Assembly: GCA_016872355.1 (NCBI GenBank)
Contig: VGZY01000003.1
Location: 31,229-95,228, forward strand
Direction: 5' to 3'
Length of the DNA: 64,000 nucleotides
DNA from: SAR202 cluster bacterium
GTDB lineage: Bacteria; Chloroflexota; Dehalococcoidia; Lucifugimonadales; VGZY01
Part shown: positions 28,786 to 37,583 of the stretch, one piece after another
Layout: every line of letters starts with the position of its first letter
Position numbering within the stretch: position 1 is the stretch's first letter
The notes under the pieces: generated by a model
What the model saw: only the letters and a program-made list of their open reading frames with translations
Told to the model about the DNA's origin: nothing
Database searches by the model: none
Translations under genes and position numbers: made by a program

Positions 28786-29862
28786 ATGAACAACGCTGAG
28801 ATTTCCGAGATATTCGATAATATTGCCGGCCTGCTCGAGATGAAGGACGAGCAGCTTTTCAAGGTGCGCGCGTACCAGCGGGTCGCCCGGGCGATCGGCC
28901 ACCTGCCGAGCGAGGTGGCGCAGATGGTGCGCGACGGGAAGAGCCTCCAGGAAATTCCGGGCATCGGGAAGGCGATCGCAGAGAAGATTACCCAGCTTGT
29001 GACAACCGGTAAAATGCCCTTCTATGAGAACCTGAAGGCGGAGTTCCCGGAAGGTATTCTCGAGATAATGCACGTTCCCGGAGTTGGCCCAAAGACGACG
29101 AGGCGGCTGTGGAAGGAGCTGGGCGTGACGACCGTGGCGGAGCTGGAGGCGGCGGCGACTGACGGTCGCGTGGCGGCGATGGAGAGGATGGGCGTCAAGA
29201 AGGCCGAAAACATTCTCAAGGAGATCCACTCCACAAGCGTGAAGGAGACGCGCATCCCGATTGCCCGGGCGATGCCCGCGGCGGAGCGCGTCGTAGCCGC
29301 GTTGAAGGCGCAATGCCCGGGCATCCTGCGGCTGGAAATAGCCGGAAGCCTCCGGCGGTACGAGGAAACGATCGGCAACATTGATCTCGTATGCGCCACC
29401 CCAAACCCGGGCGAAGTGATCGACGCCCTGGTGAAGTTGCCGAACGTGACGGGCATTCCGGAGCAGGGCGATGCGAAGGCTTCAGTTGTCCTCAGTGAAG
29501 GAATCCAGGTTGACCTGCGCATCGTAGATGAAAGTAGCTTCGGGACAGCGGTCCAGTACTTCACCGGAGGCGAGCATCATAACGAGCGTCTGCGCGAGTA
29601 TGCCGGCAAGCTGGGACTATCTGTCAGTGAACACGAAGTAACAAACACCCAAACGGGTGATGCGCAACGGTTTGCCGCAGAAGAAGATTTCTACAGCCGG
29701 CTGGGGCTCCAGCATCTTCCGCCGGAGCTGAGGCAGGGGAGCATCGAGCTTGACGCCGCGGGGTCCAGGACCATCCCCCAACTTGTCGAGCTTCGCGACC
29801 TGAAAGGGGACCTGCACGTCCATACCAATTGGAGCGATGGCCGCGCGACTCGTCAGAGATGA
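28786..29862 (+). CDS. polX: Family X DNA polymerase (PolX), polymerase part, frame broken
   Basis: The N-terminal 358 residues of a bacterial PolX. The helix-hairpin-helix motifs are IPGIGKAIAEKI and VPGVGPKTTRRL. The nucleotidyltransferase palm has EIAGSLRRYEETIGNIDLV, with its metal-binding aspartate, and VDLRIVDE. The PHP domain starts at GDLHVHTNWSDG. The frame then breaks after SDGRAT. The remainder continues in another frame (next entry), as expected if one G was lost near 29841-29850. PolX fills gaps in repair, and the PHP domain gives it nuclease activity. secA lies just upstream at 10 bases. Confidence 0.9.
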   Translation: MNNAEISEIFDNIAGLLEMKDEQLFKVRAYQRVARAIGHLPSEVAQMVRDGKSLQEIPGIGKAIAEKITQLVTTGKMPFYENLKAEFPEGILEIMHVPGVGPKTTRRLWKELGVTTVAELEAAATDGRVAAMERMGVKKAENILKEIHSTSVKETRIPIARAMPAAERVVAALKAQCPGILRLEIAGSLRRYEETIGNIDLVCATPNPGEVIDALVKLPNVTGIPEQGDAKASVVLSEGIQVDLRIVDESSFGTAVQYFTGGEHHNERLREYAGKLGLSVSEHEVTNTQTGDAQRFAAEEDFYSRLGLQHLPPELRQGSIELDAAGSRTIPQLVELRDLKGDLHVHTNWSDGRATRQR

Positions 29863-30548
29863 TGATTCGGGCGGCGAAGGCCAGGAGCTACCAGTACGTG
29901 GCCATCACGGACCACTCGGTGGGCCGGGGAGTGGCGAACGGGCTGACGCTGGAGCGCCTCAAGGAGCACATCGCGGAGCTGAGACGGCTCGAGGCCGAGA
30001 TAGGCGGCATCAAGGTGCTCTGCGGCTCCGAGGTGGATATCCGGGCGGATGGGACCATGGACTACCCGGACGAAGTGCTAGCCGAGCTGGACTGGGTAAT
30101 CGGCTCCGTGCATTCCGCGATGGGGCGGGATTCGGAGACCGTCACGGCCCGTGTCATCCGCGCGATGCACAACCCGTATGTGACCGTCATTGGCCACCTT
30201 TCCACGAGGCTCATCGGCGAGCGCAGGCCGTTAAATGCCGACTATGAAGCGATCTTCCGGGCGGCTGCAGAGACGGGCACTGCAATGGAGATCAACGCGA
30301 GCCCGGAGAGGCTGGACATCAAGGACGCTCATATCTACCGGTGCCGGGATCTCGGCGTGAGGATGGTTATCAGCAGCGACGCGCACACGACCGAAAGGCT
30401 GGACAACCAGCGCTACGGGATCGGCATTGCGCGGCGCGGCTGGTGCGAGGCAAAAGATATTCTGAATACTTTGCCCGTTGACGACTTCAAAAGCTTTCTC
30501 AAGATACCCAAATCACAACGCGCGAGGGGCGTTGGGTCACATGCTTGA
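29829..30548 (+). CDS. polX: PolX PHP-domain part, continuation after the frame break
   Basis: This frame carries the rest of the PHP phosphoesterase domain: YVAITDHSVG, GSEVDIRADG, VIGSVHSAMG, NPYVTVIGHLSTR, EINASPERLD and ISSDAHTTE, each with metal-binding His, Asp or Glu residues. Joined to the preceding frame by one restored base, it gives a normal PolX of about 585 residues. By itself it lacks the first metal motif (HVHTN), which lies in the other frame. The apparent start at 29829 is only the extent of the open frame, not a real initiation site. Confidence 0.88.
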   Translation: MERWPRDSSEMMIRAAKARSYQYVAITDHSVGRGVANGLTLERLKEHIAELRRLEAEIGGIKVLCGSEVDIRADGTMDYPDEVLAELDWVIGSVHSAMGRDSETVTARVIRAMHNPYVTVIGHLSTRLIGERRPLNADYEAIFRAAAETGTAMEINASPERLDIKDAHIYRCRDLGVRMVISSDAHTTERLDNQRYGIGIARRGWCEAKDILNTLPVDDFKSFLKIPKSQRARGVGSHA

Positions 30549-31266
30549 ACAGCAAATTGCGGAGGCGTTGCTTAACGCCTCGTCACCTCAAGTGTCTATA
30601 CTTCACCTCAGGCAGGCTCTGTCTGAAGGCCGCGACTGGCCTTCAGCGCTCCTGGAGGCCATGGCGCTGTGGACCCCTCCATCCGAGACTATCGACGGCA
30701 GGGATTACCGTTACTTTATTGGCGGCGAGGCGTTCGACGGCCTTCTACTTGCAGAGCGGCTTCTAGGCGAGGTTGAGGGGCTCGTTCCGGCAGGGGAGGC
30801 CGAGGAGCTGTTCTTTGCCGGCCGCTTCCCCAAGGCGTTCGATTCGCAGAAGTTCAAGGACCTGCTGGGCGTCGAGAAGTACCGCGGGTACCTGAACTTC
30901 TACTATGGGGTGACAGTCGAGGCGGCCCTGCAACTGGCCGTCGAGATGGAAGTGGAGAAGCGGTGCATAAGCAACGGAATTCTCTACGTGCGTGACTACT
31001 CGGAGCAGGCATTCGCGAAGATCTACCACAAGTCGCAGGAAGAGCTTCTGGAGATGTTCAGGGAGGCTAATGGGACGCCGCAGAGCGAAGAGATCGAATT
31101 CTCAGAGCTTAACGAGTTTACGTACTGGCTCTTCAAGTACCGCTGGAAGTACAGCGACAAGGCGAAGATCGCCAGCGACACGCGCAAGGGAATGGAGATG
31201 CTCTCACGCATGGAAAGCGCAGGTAAGCGCGTCCGTGGCTTGGTGCAGGTGCCGGTGGAGGCGTGA
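30541..31266 (+). CDS. Conserved hypothetical protein, 241 residues
   Basis: A soluble, mostly helical protein I cannot name. Conserved-looking segments are YFIGGEAFDGLLLAERLLGE, EELFFAGRFP, KYRGYLNFYYGVTVEAALQL, which has the look of a family signature, and ELNEFTYWLFKYRWKYSDKA. No catalytic motif is evident. The ATG at 30541 overlaps the PolX stop by eight bases, so the two genes are translationally coupled. I infer a shared transcript secA-polX-this gene. A helper role in repair is only a guess from position. Confidence 0.7.
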   Translation: MLEQQIAEALLNASSPQVSILHLRQALSEGRDWPSALLEAMALWTPPSETIDGRDYRYFIGGEAFDGLLLAERLLGEVEGLVPAGEAEELFFAGRFPKAFDSQKFKDLLGVEKYRGYLNFYYGVTVEAALQLAVEMEVEKRCISNGILYVRDYSEQAFAKIYHKSQEELLEMFREANGTPQSEEIEFSELNEFTYWLFKYRWKYSDKAKIASDTRKGMEMLSRMESAGKRVRGLVQVPVEA

Positions 31267-31301
31267 GCGGGGTCCCCGGTGTCGCCTCCCCGAGCTGGCG
31301 C

Positions 31302-31418
31302 ATTGCCACCCTGAGTCCCGGTTCCATCGGGACGAAGGGTCTAAAGACCGGCCCAGCGATAATGGTCCTCACTTGCAGGCTCGCCCTTAGACCCTTCGCT
31401 GGCGCTCAGGGTAGCAAT
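31302..31418. repeat. Large imperfect inverted repeat between convergent genes
   Basis: Two pairs of nested arms face each other. CGAAGGGTCTAA (31333-31344) pairs exactly with TTAGACCCTTCG (31387-31398). ATTGCCACCCTGAG (31302-31315) pairs with CTCAGGGTAGCAAT (31405-31418) with one mismatch. The ACCCTGAG...CGAAGGGTC sequence is a type often dispersed in Chloroflexota intergenic regions. It could serve as a terminator for either neighbour, though no T-tract is present. Confidence 0.6.
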
Positions 31419-31471
31419 TGATAAGGCACTGTCCTGGTCATTCCCGCTTTTCCGAGTCGACTTCCCTCTCG

Positions 31472-34138
31472 TTACCCCAACCTCTCCAGCGTCTCCTTCA
31501 CGCGCGCCCGCCGGTCCTCCATCGTTGCCAGGCGTTCACGCTCCCTTTCGATCACATCTTCCGGCGCTTTGGACGTGAACTCCGGATTATTGAGCCTGGC
31601 CGACAGGCCGGCAGAGAGCTTGTCCAGTTGCTCCAACTCCTTCAGCAAGCGCTGTATCTCCTTCGCGATGTCCACGAGTCCGCCGAGCGGTATCGTAACC
31701 GTGCCCTTCGGCAGGACAAGGACTACGCTGTCCTTCGTCGACGGGGCCGCGCCATCGACCGTGCGGACCGGGTCCGATGTCGCCAGCGTCTTTATCGCGT
31801 CAGCCTCTGCCTCGATGACCTGCCGAAGGTCCGGCGCGGCCACAATGGCCTCGACGGGCTGGGTCTGCTGGATGCGGAACTCTGCCCGGAGGTTGCGTAT
31901 CGCGCGGACAAGGTCGATGATCGCCCCGATCTCCGCCTCAGCCCTGTCGTCGAGAAGCGACGTGTCCGCGATCGGGTACTCCGCCACCATCAGGAGCTCC
32001 GGCTTTTCGAAGCTGCGCGGCATGTACGTGACGACGCTCTGCCACACCTCCTCAGTGATGAACGGCATAAACGGGTGGAGCAGGCGGAGAATCTTTTCCA
32101 GCACGTAGGCCAGGAAGGGCAGGGGGGCGTTGTCCCCGGCGCGCAGGCGCACCTTGGACATCTCAAGGTACCAGTCGCAGTACTCGCTCCACATGAAGTC
32201 GTACAGCTCGCGCTGCGCCTCGCCGAACTGGAACTCCGCCATGCACTTCTCGACCTGCAGGGTCACGCGGTTCAGGCGGCTCATGATCCAGCGGTCTTCC
32301 AGGTGCGACGGCGTGGGAGGCCACTGCCAGTTGTCCGGCGAGCCGCCCTTCTCCAGGTTGGTCATGACGTAGCGCGATGCGTTCCAGAGCTTGTTAGCGA
32401 AGTTGCGGCTGGACTCGATCTTCGACTCGTTGAGGCGCATGTTGTTGCCCGGCGAGTTGCCCGTCGTGAGCGCGAACCGCAGGGCGTCCGCGCCGTAAAG
32501 GTCGATGATCTCCAGCGGGTCGTGGGCGTTGCCCTTTGACTTGCTCATCTTCGCGCCTTCGGGGTCCAGCACCAGGCCGTGCAGGTAGATCGTCCGGAAC
32601 GGGATGTCGCCGGCGTTCTCGATGCCCATCATCATCATTCGGGCGACCCAGAAAAAGAGGATGTCCCATCCCGTCTCCATGACCGTGGATGGGTAGAAGT
32701 ACTTCAGGTCGTCTGTCTTCTCCGGCCAGCCAAGCGTCGAGTGCGGCCACAGGGCGGAGCTGAACCAGGTGTCCAGCACGTCCGGGTCGCGCTCGATCTG
32801 GCTGGAGCCGCATTTGGAGCACATCGTGGGGTCGGTTACGGACACCGTCTCCCCGCCGCACTTCGCGCAGTACCAGACGGGAATGCGGTGGCCCCACCAG
32901 AGCTGGCGGCTGACGCACCAGTCCTGGATATTATCCATCCAGTTGAAGTAGACCTTCGAGAAGCGGTCGGGGACGATAGTCACGCGACCGTCGCGCACAG
33001 CCTCGATGGCCGGCTTCGCGAGCGGCTTCATCCTCATGTACCACTGCTTGCTGATCAGCGGCTCCAGGACATCGCCCGATCTGCCGCAATGGCCGACGGC
33101 GTGCCTGTGCGGCTCGATCTTGACCAGCAGCTCCTCGCGCTCCAGCTGCTCGACGATCTCCTTGCGAGTGACGAAGCGGTCCTTGCCCCTGTACGGGCCG
33201 GCGTTCTCGTTCATCGTCCCGTCGAGGTTCATGACATTGACGATGGGCAGCTTGTGGCGCTCGCCTATCAGGAAGTCGTTGGGGTCGTGCGCGGGTGTGA
33301 CCTTGAGGCCGCCGGTGCCGAACGCCATGTCCACGGCCTCATCCGCGATGACCGGAATGAGACGGCCAAGGACGGGCAGGACGGCATTCTTACCGATGAA
33401 CTTCGTGAACCGCTCGTCGTTGGGGTTCACCGCAACGGCGGTATCTCCCAGCAGCGTCTCTGGGCGGGTCGTTGCGACGATTATCTCGCCGCTGCCGTCC
33501 TCCATCTTGTAACGGATCTGGTAGAGCTTGCCGTCTTCTTCCTTGTGTTCTACCTCAAGGTCGGACAGGGCGGTCATGCACTTGGGGCACCAGTTGACGA
33601 TGCGCTCGCCGCGGTAGATGAGCCCCTTGTTGTAGAGGTTGACGAACGTGGTGCGGACCGCCTTGCTCGGCCCTTCGTCCAGGGTGAAGGCCGCGCGGCT
33701 CCAGTCGCAGGAGGCGGCGAGGCGCTTCGTCTGCTCGTAGATGCGGCCGCCGTACTGGTCCACCCACTCCCAGACCCGTTTGACGAACTTCTCGCGGCCA
33801 AGGTCGTGGCGGGTAAGGCCGTCCTTCTTGATCTCCCGCTCCACGACCACCTGCGTCGCGATGCCCGCGTGGTCTGTCCCCGGGAGGTAGAGAGTGGGGT
33901 CGCCCTTCATGCGGTGCCAGCGCGTCATGAGGTCTTCGAGCGCGATTGTGAGGGCGTGGCCCATGTGGAGCTGGCCTGTGACGTTCGGAGGCGGCATGAT
34001 GATTACGAAGGGCTTCTTCGACCAGTCGATCTTCGGCGTGAAGTGGCCGCTCTCCATCCAGAGCTTGTAGATGCGCTGCTCCGCCGAAGCGAAGTCGTAT
34101 GCCTTGGGTATCTCTCGCCGCTGCGTGGGCTGTGTCAT
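31472..34138 (-). CDS. valS: Valyl-tRNA synthetase
   Basis: An 888-residue class I synthetase that charges tRNA-Val and edits threonine. The HIGH motif appears as HMGH (residues 58-61) within PPPNVTGQLHMGHAL, and the KMSKS loop is KMSKSKGN near residue 529. A zinc-finger-like CAKCGG...CSKCGS region lies near 415-435. A C-terminal coiled coil closes the protein. The ATG at 34138 has AAGGA nine bases upstream. A further upstream start would add 18 unrelated residues. No T-box leader was seen. A hairpin that ends the upstream toxin gene lies between them. Confidence 0.96.
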   Translation of the reverse strand: MTQPTQRREIPKAYDFASAEQRIYKLWMESGHFTPKIDWSKKPFVIIMPPPNVTGQLHMGHALTIALEDLMTRWHRMKGDPTLYLPGTDHAGIATQVVVEREIKKDGLTRHDLGREKFVKRVWEWVDQYGGRIYEQTKRLAASCDWSRAAFTLDEGPSKAVRTTFVNLYNKGLIYRGERIVNWCPKCMTALSDLEVEHKEEDGKLYQIRYKMEDGSGEIIVATTRPETLLGDTAVAVNPNDERFTKFIGKNAVLPVLGRLIPVIADEAVDMAFGTGGLKVTPAHDPNDFLIGERHKLPIVNVMNLDGTMNENAGPYRGKDRFVTRKEIVEQLEREELLVKIEPHRHAVGHCGRSGDVLEPLISKQWYMRMKPLAKPAIEAVRDGRVTIVPDRFSKVYFNWMDNIQDWCVSRQLWWGHRIPVWYCAKCGGETVSVTDPTMCSKCGSSQIERDPDVLDTWFSSALWPHSTLGWPEKTDDLKYFYPSTVMETGWDILFFWVARMMMMGIENAGDIPFRTIYLHGLVLDPEGAKMSKSKGNAHDPLEIIDLYGADALRFALTTGNSPGNNMRLNESKIESSRNFANKLWNASRYVMTNLEKGGSPDNWQWPPTPSHLEDRWIMSRLNRVTLQVEKCMAEFQFGEAQRELYDFMWSEYCDWYLEMSKVRLRAGDNAPLPFLAYVLEKILRLLHPFMPFITEEVWQSVVTYMPRSFEKPELLMVAEYPIADTSLLDDRAEAEIGAIIDLVRAIRNLRAEFRIQQTQPVEAIVAAPDLRQVIEAEADAIKTLATSDPVRTVDGAAPSTKDSVVLVLPKGTVTIPLGGLVDIAKEIQRLLKELEQLDKLSAGLSARLNNPEFTSKAPEDVIERERERLATMEDRRARVKETLERLG

Positions 34139-34230
34139 GGGTGTCGTTCCTTGGTCCTCTACAGGTTTCAAAAACCAGACAATTCTAAACAAGTATGCGC
34201 CGTGCGTCGATGATGCGCCGCCATAAAACG

Positions 34231-34267
34231 ACTGAGGCCCGAATATCAGGTGTATTCGGGCCTCAGT
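34231..34267 (-). terminator. Hairpin terminator after the MazF-like gene
   Basis: A perfect 15-base-pair stem (34231-34245 with 34253-34267) around a 7-base loop is followed on the minus strand by CGTTTTATGG. It lies downstream of the toxin gene and upstream of valS. I considered a valS leader structure, but there is no T-box sequence. Confidence 0.7.
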
Positions 34268-34414
34268 GCCAACGCGAGCCGTCCGGCTCAGTTGGTCCTA
34301 AAGCCAGCGTTTGCGTACTACGACTGCAATGTTGTGTCGCATGTTTGGCCAATCCAGATACATTGATAAGGGGATTCTAGTGGAGCTATGCCGCCGCCGT
34401 CAAACACTGAACTG

Positions 34415-34780
34415 TCAATACATCCCGAAATGCACTCTCAAGGACTGTTCAACGTCCGGCATGAAGTCTCCCGGCAGTACGCCGATGAAGCGGACCAGTC
34501 GGGCCTTGTCGATGGTGCGCACCATATTAGCCTTTACTCTGCTTACGGTTTCGAGCCCGGCGACTCCCTCGGGCAGGATGACCTCGTAGTGGTACCGCCG
34601 TTTGGGAGGACTTGAAGTGATCGGAAGGACATTGATGGTGTCTGAGAATTCGTTATTCTGATCATTGGACATGACCAGCACGGGCCTGGTCTTCCCGATT
34701 TTGCTGCCCACTACCGGATCAGGGCGGCCCCACCACACATCACCGCGCCTTGGGAACGAGACTTGCTTGGCGGCGTGCAC
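34415..34780 (-). CDS. MazF/PemK-family toxin (mRNA interferase), no antitoxin adjacent
   Basis: A 121-residue protein of the MazF/PemK fold. RRGDVWWGRPDPVVGSKIGK followed by TRPVLVMSND is the family's N-terminal strand-loop region, with the catalytic arginine in KTRP. Later come VLPITS and a C-terminal SLRVHFGM helix. Family members cut mRNA at short sequences. It begins with GTG at 34780 with AGGAG six bases upstream. The 74 bases between it and the next upstream gene leave no room for an antitoxin, so it is either orphan, controlled by a distant antitoxin, or repurposed. Confidence 0.82.
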   Translation of the reverse strand: MHAAKQVSFPRRGDVWWGRPDPVVGSKIGKTRPVLVMSNDQNNEFSDTINVLPITSSPPKRRYHYEVILPEGVAGLETVSRVKANMVRTIDKARLVRFIGVLPGDFMPDVEQSLRVHFGMY

Positions 34781-34854
34781 GCGGAACTCCTATGGTCTGA
34801 TTTTAGTCCGGCCAGTTTTCAAGGGTTGCGAACTCCCACTCGGCGTTTATTTCC

Positions 34855-35268
34855 TTAGCGCCGCCGCTTCGCCACCTTCCCCACCTGCCGCATCAGCAGA
34901 AACCAGGCTATGATGCCGCCCCAGAAGGCCATTCGAACCATTTTTTGATTCTCTTCCACGGAGACGAACCGCGTGGATTCCGGCGTGATCTCGATGTACC
35001 CTACGGGCACGACACTCACCATTGCGCCGCCACCACCACCACTGCCCGACGCGACGGCCGCGAGGCCGCTGACGCGCTCCGCCGCGGGCATGCGCATGTC
35101 CGGCGCTTCCCCGGACCCGCCGCCGGCGCCGTAGGTGTACTTGAGCCGGGCCACCGGTATCACGGTCTTGCCGCCCTGGGTCACCGGCTCTCCAAAGATC
35201 GCCCGCGCCGACGAGCTTGTCTCGATGCGGTCCGACACTTGCCGAAGCATATCCTGTACTGCGACCAT
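34855..35268 (-). CDS. GerW/YtfJ-family protein
   Basis: A 137-residue protein. The N-terminal part, VAVQDMLRQVSDRIETSSSARAIFGEPV...GKTVIPVARLKYTYGAGGG, matches the GerW/YtfJ family (spore germination protein W in Bacillus). A glycine-rich hinge follows, then GYIEITPESTRFV and a C-terminal transmembrane helix (about 112-128). The family is also common in bacteria that do not sporulate, where its role is unknown. I see no other sporulation gene here. AGGAGG five bases before ATG 35268 fixes the start. A longer frame would add 28 residues. Confidence 0.82.
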   Translation of the reverse strand: MVAVQDMLRQVSDRIETSSSARAIFGEPVTQGGKTVIPVARLKYTYGAGGGSGEAPDMRMPAAERVSGLAAVASGSGGGGGAMVSVVPVGYIEITPESTRFVSVEENQKMVRMAFWGGIIAWFLLMRQVGKVAKRRR

Positions 35269-35387
35269 GTTGTCCTCCTGCCGTAGCCTGCCTGCCACAC
35301 CATCAATGATTCGCCATATCTTTACCATACGACTGTGGCGTGTATTAGGCAAGCCGATTTGCCGGCGGGCAACCAGGCGGGAGCGGC

Positions 35388-36584
35388 CTACTTGAGGAGT
35401 GCTGCGACGCGGTCCAGGATGCGAAGTCCCACCTCGTATTTGCTCATCAGCTCAAGATGCTCAGCGCCGCCATCGCGGTCAATGATCGTTACGCGGTTGT
35501 CGTCCACGGCAAATCCGGCGTCGTGGGCGGTAATATCGTTGGCGACGATGAAGTGGAGTCCCTTGGAGGCGATCTTTTCCCTTGCGTGTTCTTCGAGGTC
35601 CTCCGTCTCGGCCGCGAACCCCACCTTGATGAGGCGCGACCCTTCAAGGCCGGCAATCACATCCGGGTTTTTGACCAGGTCTATCGACCACGTGGCCGCC
35701 GCGCCCTTCTTGACCTTCTGCGCTGCTTTGGTCGCGGGCCGCCAGTCCGAGACCGCCGCCGCCATGATTATCGCGTCCGCGTCCTTGCACTCGGCCGTAA
35801 GGGCGGCCTGCATCTCCCGGACGTTCTGCACTCGGGCCACCCGTATTCCGGTGGGGTCCGGCAGGGCGGTCGGCGCTGCTACCAGCACCGCATTCGCGCC
35901 GCGGTCGCGTGCAGCGTCGGCGATTGCGTATCCCATCTTTCCGGAGGAGCGGTTGGTGATGTACCGGACGGGGTCGATGGCCTCCTGCGTGCCGCCGGCG
36001 CTTACGACCACCTTGCGCCCGGCGAGGTCGCCTTTGCGGCCGAGAGCGAGGCGTATCCAGCCGGTGATCTCGGACGTCTCCACCAGACGGCCCGCGCCTG
36101 TCATGCCGGACGCGAGGTGGCCGGACGCAGGGCCAGCAAAGGTGAACCCGCGCGCCTTCAGCCGCTCGATATTATCCTGTGTGGCTGCGTTGGCGTACAT
36201 GTTGCCGTCCATTGCCGGGCACAGCAGGACGGGCGCGGTGGTGGCGAGCACGGTGGCGGCAAGGGCATCGTCAGCAAACCCGTGGGCGAGCTTTGCGATC
36301 GTGTTTGCCGTGGCAGGCGCCACGACGATGATATCCGCGCGTCGCGCCATTTCGATGTGCTCAACGGTGCCGGTCTGGGGGTTGAACAGATCGGTCACTA
36401 CCGGCCGGTGCGTGATACTGTGGAACGTGAGCGGCGTAACGAAGCGGGTCGCGGACTCGGTCATAATCACGTCCACCAGCGCGCCCGCCTGGACGAGCTT
36501 GCTGGCCAGGTCAGCAGCCTTGTAGCAGGCTATGCTGCCGGTGACACCGAGAACGATGGACTTGTTCTGTAGCGGGTGAGTCAA
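35388..36584 (-). CDS. coaBC: Bifunctional phosphopantothenoylcysteine decarboxylase/phosphopantothenate-cysteine ligase
   Basis: A 398-residue CoA-biosynthesis enzyme. The N-terminal flavoprotein domain (CoaC) begins IVLGVTGSIACYKAADLASK and contains APATANTIAKLAHGFADD, with ASGMTGAGRL near its end. The C-terminal ligase domain (CoaB) shows SAGGTQEAIDPVRYITNRSSGKMG, DAIIMAAAVSDWRP and VGFAAET. It joins cysteine to phosphopantothenate and decarboxylates the product. Translation starts at TTG 36584, with AAGGAAGGG upstream. Its neighbour coaX makes phosphopantothenate, so two steps of the pathway are side by side. Confidence 0.95.
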   Translation of the reverse strand: MTHPLQNKSIVLGVTGSIACYKAADLASKLVQAGALVDVIMTESATRFVTPLTFHSITHRPVVTDLFNPQTGTVEHIEMARRADIIVVAPATANTIAKLAHGFADDALAATVLATTAPVLLCPAMDGNMYANAATQDNIERLKARGFTFAGPASGHLASGMTGAGRLVETSEITGWIRLALGRKGDLAGRKVVVSAGGTQEAIDPVRYITNRSSGKMGYAIADAARDRGANAVLVAAPTALPDPTGIRVARVQNVREMQAALTAECKDADAIIMAAAVSDWRPATKAAQKVKKGAAATWSIDLVKNPDVIAGLEGSRLIKVGFAAETEDLEEHAREKIASKGLHFIVANDITAHDAGFAVDDNRVTIIDRDGGAEHLELMSKYEVGLRILDRVAALLK

Positions 36585-36620
36585 TGTGCGGTCCCTTCCT
36601 TTCCGGTAAAGGCCGATGGA

Positions 36621-36647
36621 GAATTACGAATTACAAATTACGAATTG
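36621..36647 (-). repeat. ATTACGAATT-type simple repeat between coaX and coaBC
   Basis: Four imperfect copies of a GAATTAC(A/G)AATTAC unit lie in the 80-base gap between coaX and coaBC. It is far more AT-rich than the surroundings. It looks like simple intergenic sequence of the same kind as the tracts near cysH. Confidence 0.45.
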
Positions 36648-36664
36648 AGCAGACGGAGCTACTC

Positions 36665-37450
36665 CTACGAATTGAGTTCGTGGATGATGCGCAGCCCGGC
36701 GAGGGTCAGGTCGATATTCACATCGTGGAACACGCCGGATTCCCTGGCGAGCAGGGCGGAGAGGCCGCCGGTGGCGATGACCTTGCAGCCGCCTCCGAGC
36801 TCCTTGTCGAACCTGGCAACCATCCCCTTGATCAGCTCGGCAGTGCCAAGCACCAGGCCGGACTGGATGGCGTGAACGGTGTTCTTGCCGATTGCGGCCG
36901 GCGGGCGCTCCAGCTCCACGCGCCGGAGCTGGGACGTCCGGTGGAAGAGCGTCTCGGCGGACATCGCAAGGCCCGGCGCGATCGCGCCGCCCAGGTATTC
37001 CGCCTGCTTTGTGATGGCGTTGAAGACGGTGGTTGTGCCGCAGTCCACAACGATGCACGGGCCGCCGTACAGCCTGATGGCCGCCGCGGCGTCCGCGATC
37101 CTGTCGGCGCCCACGTCCCGCGGAGTGTCGTACAGCACCTTGATGCCCGTCTTGACGCCGGCGGACACAATCAGGGGCTCAACCTTGAAATAGGTGCGGC
37201 ACATCTCTACGAATCGCGAAGTCAGCGGAGGCACAACGCTGCACAGCGCGGCGGCGCCGATGCCCTGAGGGTCGATGCCCTTCAACGGCAGCAGCGACAT
37301 CAGCGTCACGCCGTACTCGTCGGGCATGCGGTCGTGGTCGGTGGAGACCCGCCACGTCGCCTTCGGCGCGTATGGGTAAGCGCCGGAGGCGTCCCTCTCA
37401 AAGACGCCTATGGTGACGTTAGTATTGCCGATGTCGATCGTCAGGAGCAT
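36665..37450 (-). CDS. coaX: Type III pantothenate kinase
   Basis: A 261-residue ASKHA-fold kinase that phosphorylates pantothenate, the first step of CoA synthesis. The first phosphate loop is TIDIGNTNVTIGVF (residues 4-17). GADRIADAAAA contains the conserved catalytic region, VDCGTTTVFNAI the second phosphate loop, and VIATGGLSALLA the adenosine site. Type III kinases resist CoA feedback inhibition. ATG 37450 with CCAGGAAA just upstream is preferred over a start 26 codons earlier. coaBC lies downstream on the same strand. Confidence 0.94.
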   Translation of the reverse strand: MLLTIDIGNTNVTIGVFERDASGAYPYAPKATWRVSTDHDRMPDEYGVTLMSLLPLKGIDPQGIGAAALCSVVPPLTSRFVEMCRTYFKVEPLIVSAGVKTGIKVLYDTPRDVGADRIADAAAAIRLYGGPCIVVDCGTTTVFNAITKQAEYLGGAIAPGLAMSAETLFHRTSQLRRVELERPPAAIGKNTVHAIQSGLVLGTAELIKGMVARFDKELGGGCKVIATGGLSALLARESGVFHDVNIDLTLAGLRIIHELNS

Positions 37451-37534
37451 TTTCCTGGGACTCCGGCGCGGCCTGTTGTGAGCGGCATCGCGTCCGCGTT
37501 GAATTATATCACCAGCTACGGCGGGCAAAAGAAC

Positions 37535-37559
37535 AGGGCCCTCACACGGTGAGGACCCT
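37535..37559 (-). terminator. Terminator after the glutamate dehydrogenase gene
   Basis: An 11-pair stem with one mismatch (37535-37545 with 37549-37559) is followed on the minus strand by GTTCTTTTG. It separates gdh from coaX. Confidence 0.72.
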
Positions 37560-37583
37560 ATCGTATTTGCGGTTTCAGACCGG

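Noticed and set aside
32579..34213. Long plus-strand open frame (544 codons) opposite valS
   Set aside because: It mirrors valS on the other strand. Its composition is that of antisense GC-rich coding sequence, it has no family motif, and valS is certain.
34139..34414. Possible T-box leader for valS
   Set aside because: There is one strong hairpin, but I find no T-box consensus and the hairpin is better explained as terminator of the MazF-like gene.
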